From the NCBI RefSeq assembly GCF_000145235.1, contig NC_014391.1, forward strand, positions 930,001-994,000: a stretch of 64,000 nt of DNA. The letters run 5' to 3'. Shown here piece by piece: positions 62,459 through 64,000 of this stretch (positions are counted from its first letter, which is position 1; every line of letters begins with the position of its first letter). The stretch comes from Micromonospora aurantiaca ATCC 27029 (GTDB lineage Bacteria > Actinomycetota > Actinomycetes > Mycobacteriales > Micromonosporaceae). Made by a program: the position numbers and the translations under genes. Below the pieces are notes generated by a model. It was not told where the DNA came from and searched no databases. It saw nothing but the letters and a program-made list of their open reading frames with translations.

Positions 62459-63895
62459 TCAGCCCTCGATGTTGTGCATGACGTGCTTGACCCGGGTGTA
62501 GTCCTCCAGGCTGTAGACCGACAGGTCCTTGCCGTGGCCGGAGTGCTTGAAGCCGCCGTGCGGCATCTCCGAGACGAACGGGATGTGCGTGTTCACCCAG
62601 ACGCACCCGAAGTCCAGCCGCCGGGTCATCCGCATGGCCCGGCCGTGGTCGCGCGTCCACACCGAGGCGGACAGGCCGTAGTCCACGCCGTTGGCCCAGC
62701 GCACCGCCTCGTCCTCGTCGGAGAAGCGCTGCACGGTGATGACCGGCCCGAACACCTCGTCCTGGATGATCTCGTCGGCCTGGCGGACGCCGGAGACCAC
62801 TGTCGGGGCGTAGAAGAAGCCACGCTCGCCGACCCGGGCACCGCCGGTGGTGACGTTCGCGTGGTCCGGCAGCCGGTCCACGAAGCCGCTGACCCGGGCG
62901 AGCTGGTTGGCGTTGTTCAGCGGGCCGTAGAGCACGTCCGCGTCGTCCGGCGCGCCGGTGCGGGTGTTGCGGGCCTGCTCGGTCAGCGCGGCCACGAAAT
63001 CCTCGTGGATGCCCGGACCGGTGAGCACGCGGGTCGCCGCCGTGCAGTCCTGACCGGCGTTGAAGTAGCCGCCCATCGCGATCGCCTCGGCCGCCGCCGC
63101 CACGTCCGCGTCGTCGAAGATCACCACCGGGGCCTTGCCGCCCAGCTCCAGGTGGGTCCGCTTCAGGTCCGGCGCCGCCGCGGCGGCCACCTCCATGCCC
63201 GCGCGGGTCGAGCCGGTGATCGACACGAGCTGCGGGGTCGGGTGGGAGACCAGCGTACGGCCGGTGTCGCGGTCGCCGCAGACCACGTTGAACACACCCG
63301 GGGGCAGGTGCTCGGCGGCGATCTCGGCCAGCAGCAGCGTCGACACCGGCGTGGTGTCCGACGGCTTCAGCACCACCGCGTTGCCGGCCGCGAGCGCCGG
63401 GGCGATCTTCCAGACCGCCATCATCAGCGGGTAGTTCCACGGCGTCACCTGGGCGCAGACGCCGATCGGCTCGCGCCGCACGTACGAGGTGTGCCCGGCC
63501 ATGTACTCGCCGGCCGAGCGCCCCTCCAGCAGGCGCGCCGCCCCGGCGAAGAAGCGCAGCTCGTCCACCGCGGGCGGCAGTTCCTCGTCGGCGGTGAGCT
63601 GCCGGGGCTTACCGGTGTTGCGGACCTCCGCGTCGACCAGCTCGGCGGCCCGCGACTCCACCGCGTCGGCGAACTTCAGCAGCGCCCGCTGCCGCTCGGC
63701 CGGTGTGGCGTCCCGCCAGGTCTCGAACGCGGCGGAGGCGGCCTTCATCGCCGCGTCCACATCCGCCGCGCCGGAGACCGGGGCCTGGGCGAAGACCTCG
63801 CCGGTGCACGGGTCGATCAGGTCGGCGTAGCCGCCGTCCACCGGGTCGACGTACTCGCCGTTGACGAAGTTGCGCAGCTGCTGCTGGTCGCTCAT
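62459..63895 (-). CDS. Gamma-aminobutyraldehyde dehydrogenase
   Basis: A 478-residue aldehyde dehydrogenase with [13 protein letters not shown], catalytic Glu in [16 protein letters not shown] and catalytic Cys in [15 protein letters not shown]. The latter motif (GQDC with TAATR) is typical of aminobutyraldehyde dehydrogenases of the PatD/Prr type. It would oxidise 4-aminobutanal from putrescine to GABA, the substrate of the next gene. The ATG follows CGGAGA. The 105 bases upstream to the window end hold its promoter region; I see no convincing -35/-10 pair there. Confidence 0.87.
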   Translation of the reverse strand: MSDQQQLRNFVNGEYVDPVDGGYADLIDPCTGEVFAQAPVSGAADVDAAMKAASAAFETWRDATPAERQRALLKFADAVESRAAELVDAEVRNTGKPRQLTADEELPPAVDELRFFAGAARLLEGRSAGEYMAGHTSYVRREPIGVCAQVTPWNYPLMMAVWKIAPALAAGNAVVLKPSDTTPVSTLLLAEIAAEHLPPGVFNVVCGDRDTGRTLVSHPTPQLVSITGSTRAGMEVAAAAAPDLKRTHLELGGKAPVVIFDDADVAAAAEAIAMGGYFNAGQDCTAATRVLTGPGIHEDFVAALTEQARNTRTGAPDDADVLYGPLNNANQLARVSGFVDRLPDHANVTTGGARVGERGFFYAPTVVSGVRQADEIIQDEVFGPVITVQRFSDEDEAVRWANGVDYGLSASVWTRDHGRAMRMTRRLDFGCVWVNTHIPFVSEMPHGGFKHSGHGKDLSVYSLEDYTRVKHVMHNIEG

Positions 63896-64000
63896 CAGAA
63901 GTCTCCGAGAGGGTGGCCGGGGAGAGGGTCAGCGGAGGTTATCGCAATCTGACTGCCATCTTGGCTACTAAATCCGAGGCAGACAAGGGTTTGAGCAACT

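Noticed and set aside
63971..63976. AATCCG half-site upstream of the aminobutyraldehyde dehydrogenase as a third Lrp site
   Set aside because: A single 6-base half-site without a partner arm is expected by chance.

Overview
The window is a stretch of a high-GC (over 70%) actinobacterial chromosome. It carries mycothiol S-conjugate amidase, three coenzyme F420 biosynthesis genes (fbiA, fbiB, fbiC), a WhiB regulator and a CutRS-like two-component pair. Many genes appear to start leaderless behind a TAnnnT -10 box. The gene set and the intergenic palindromes point to Micromonosporaceae, most likely Micromonospora; this is inference, since no rRNA or other marker gene is present. I saw no tRNA, rRNA, CRISPR array, integrase or transposase.

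Layout. 1-10.6 kb is housekeeping: the end of ilvA, greA, a DUF4307 membrane protein divergent from mca, a small membrane protein, a GGDEF-EAL c-di-GMP enzyme behind a translationally coupled leader ORF, a secreted protein, a DUF255 thioredoxin-like protein, and purK-purE. 10.9-17.4 kb (minus strand) holds a 1,637-residue zinc-ribbon multi-membrane protein and a UDP-glucose dehydrogenase. 17.7-28.6 kb holds lipid and acyl-CoA genes (acyl-CoA dehydrogenase, thioesterase, acetoacetyl-CoA synthetase, a TIGR03089-type protein), a glycosyltransferase, manC, a Nudix hydrolase divergent from an unrecognised gene, and a DUF5937-ArsR regulator. 28.6-34.4 kb is the F420 region. 34.5-38.4 kb holds a small Tat-signal protein, a DUF4331 protein, a small conserved protein, whiB, a degenerate metallopeptidase-family protein and a DUF3499 protein.

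38.5-50 kb is a polyamine uptake and catabolism island: an FAD oxidoreductase and class-III aminotransferase and an Lrp regulator on the minus strand, then a divergent tightly coupled operon (PotD/PotA/PotB/PotC-like transporter, a second FAD oxidoreductase, a saccharopine-dehydrogenase-like protein, agmatinase). A RelE/HigA-type toxin-antitoxin pair follows. A separate minus-strand pair at 61.2-63.9 kb (aminobutyraldehyde dehydrogenase and GabT) would take 4-aminobutanal to GABA and then succinate semialdehyde. Between them lie a secreted protein and an aldehyde dehydrogenase/DUF779/AcoR-like operon (50.7-54.4 kb).

The most unusual locus is 54.6-60.4 kb. CutRS-like genes are followed by one continuous reading frame joining a membrane acyltransferase-3 domain to a fold-type-II PLP enzyme of the serine racemase/threonine dehydratase family. 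A D-Ala-D-X ligase and a VanX-type D,D-dipeptidase follow, coupled by 4-nt overlaps. The domain layout parallels VanT, the membrane serine racemase of D-Ala-D-Ser glycopeptide resistance, but with an unrelated catalytic fold. The vanX-like gene needs a -1 shift at a G run to read its catalytic EWWHW motif.
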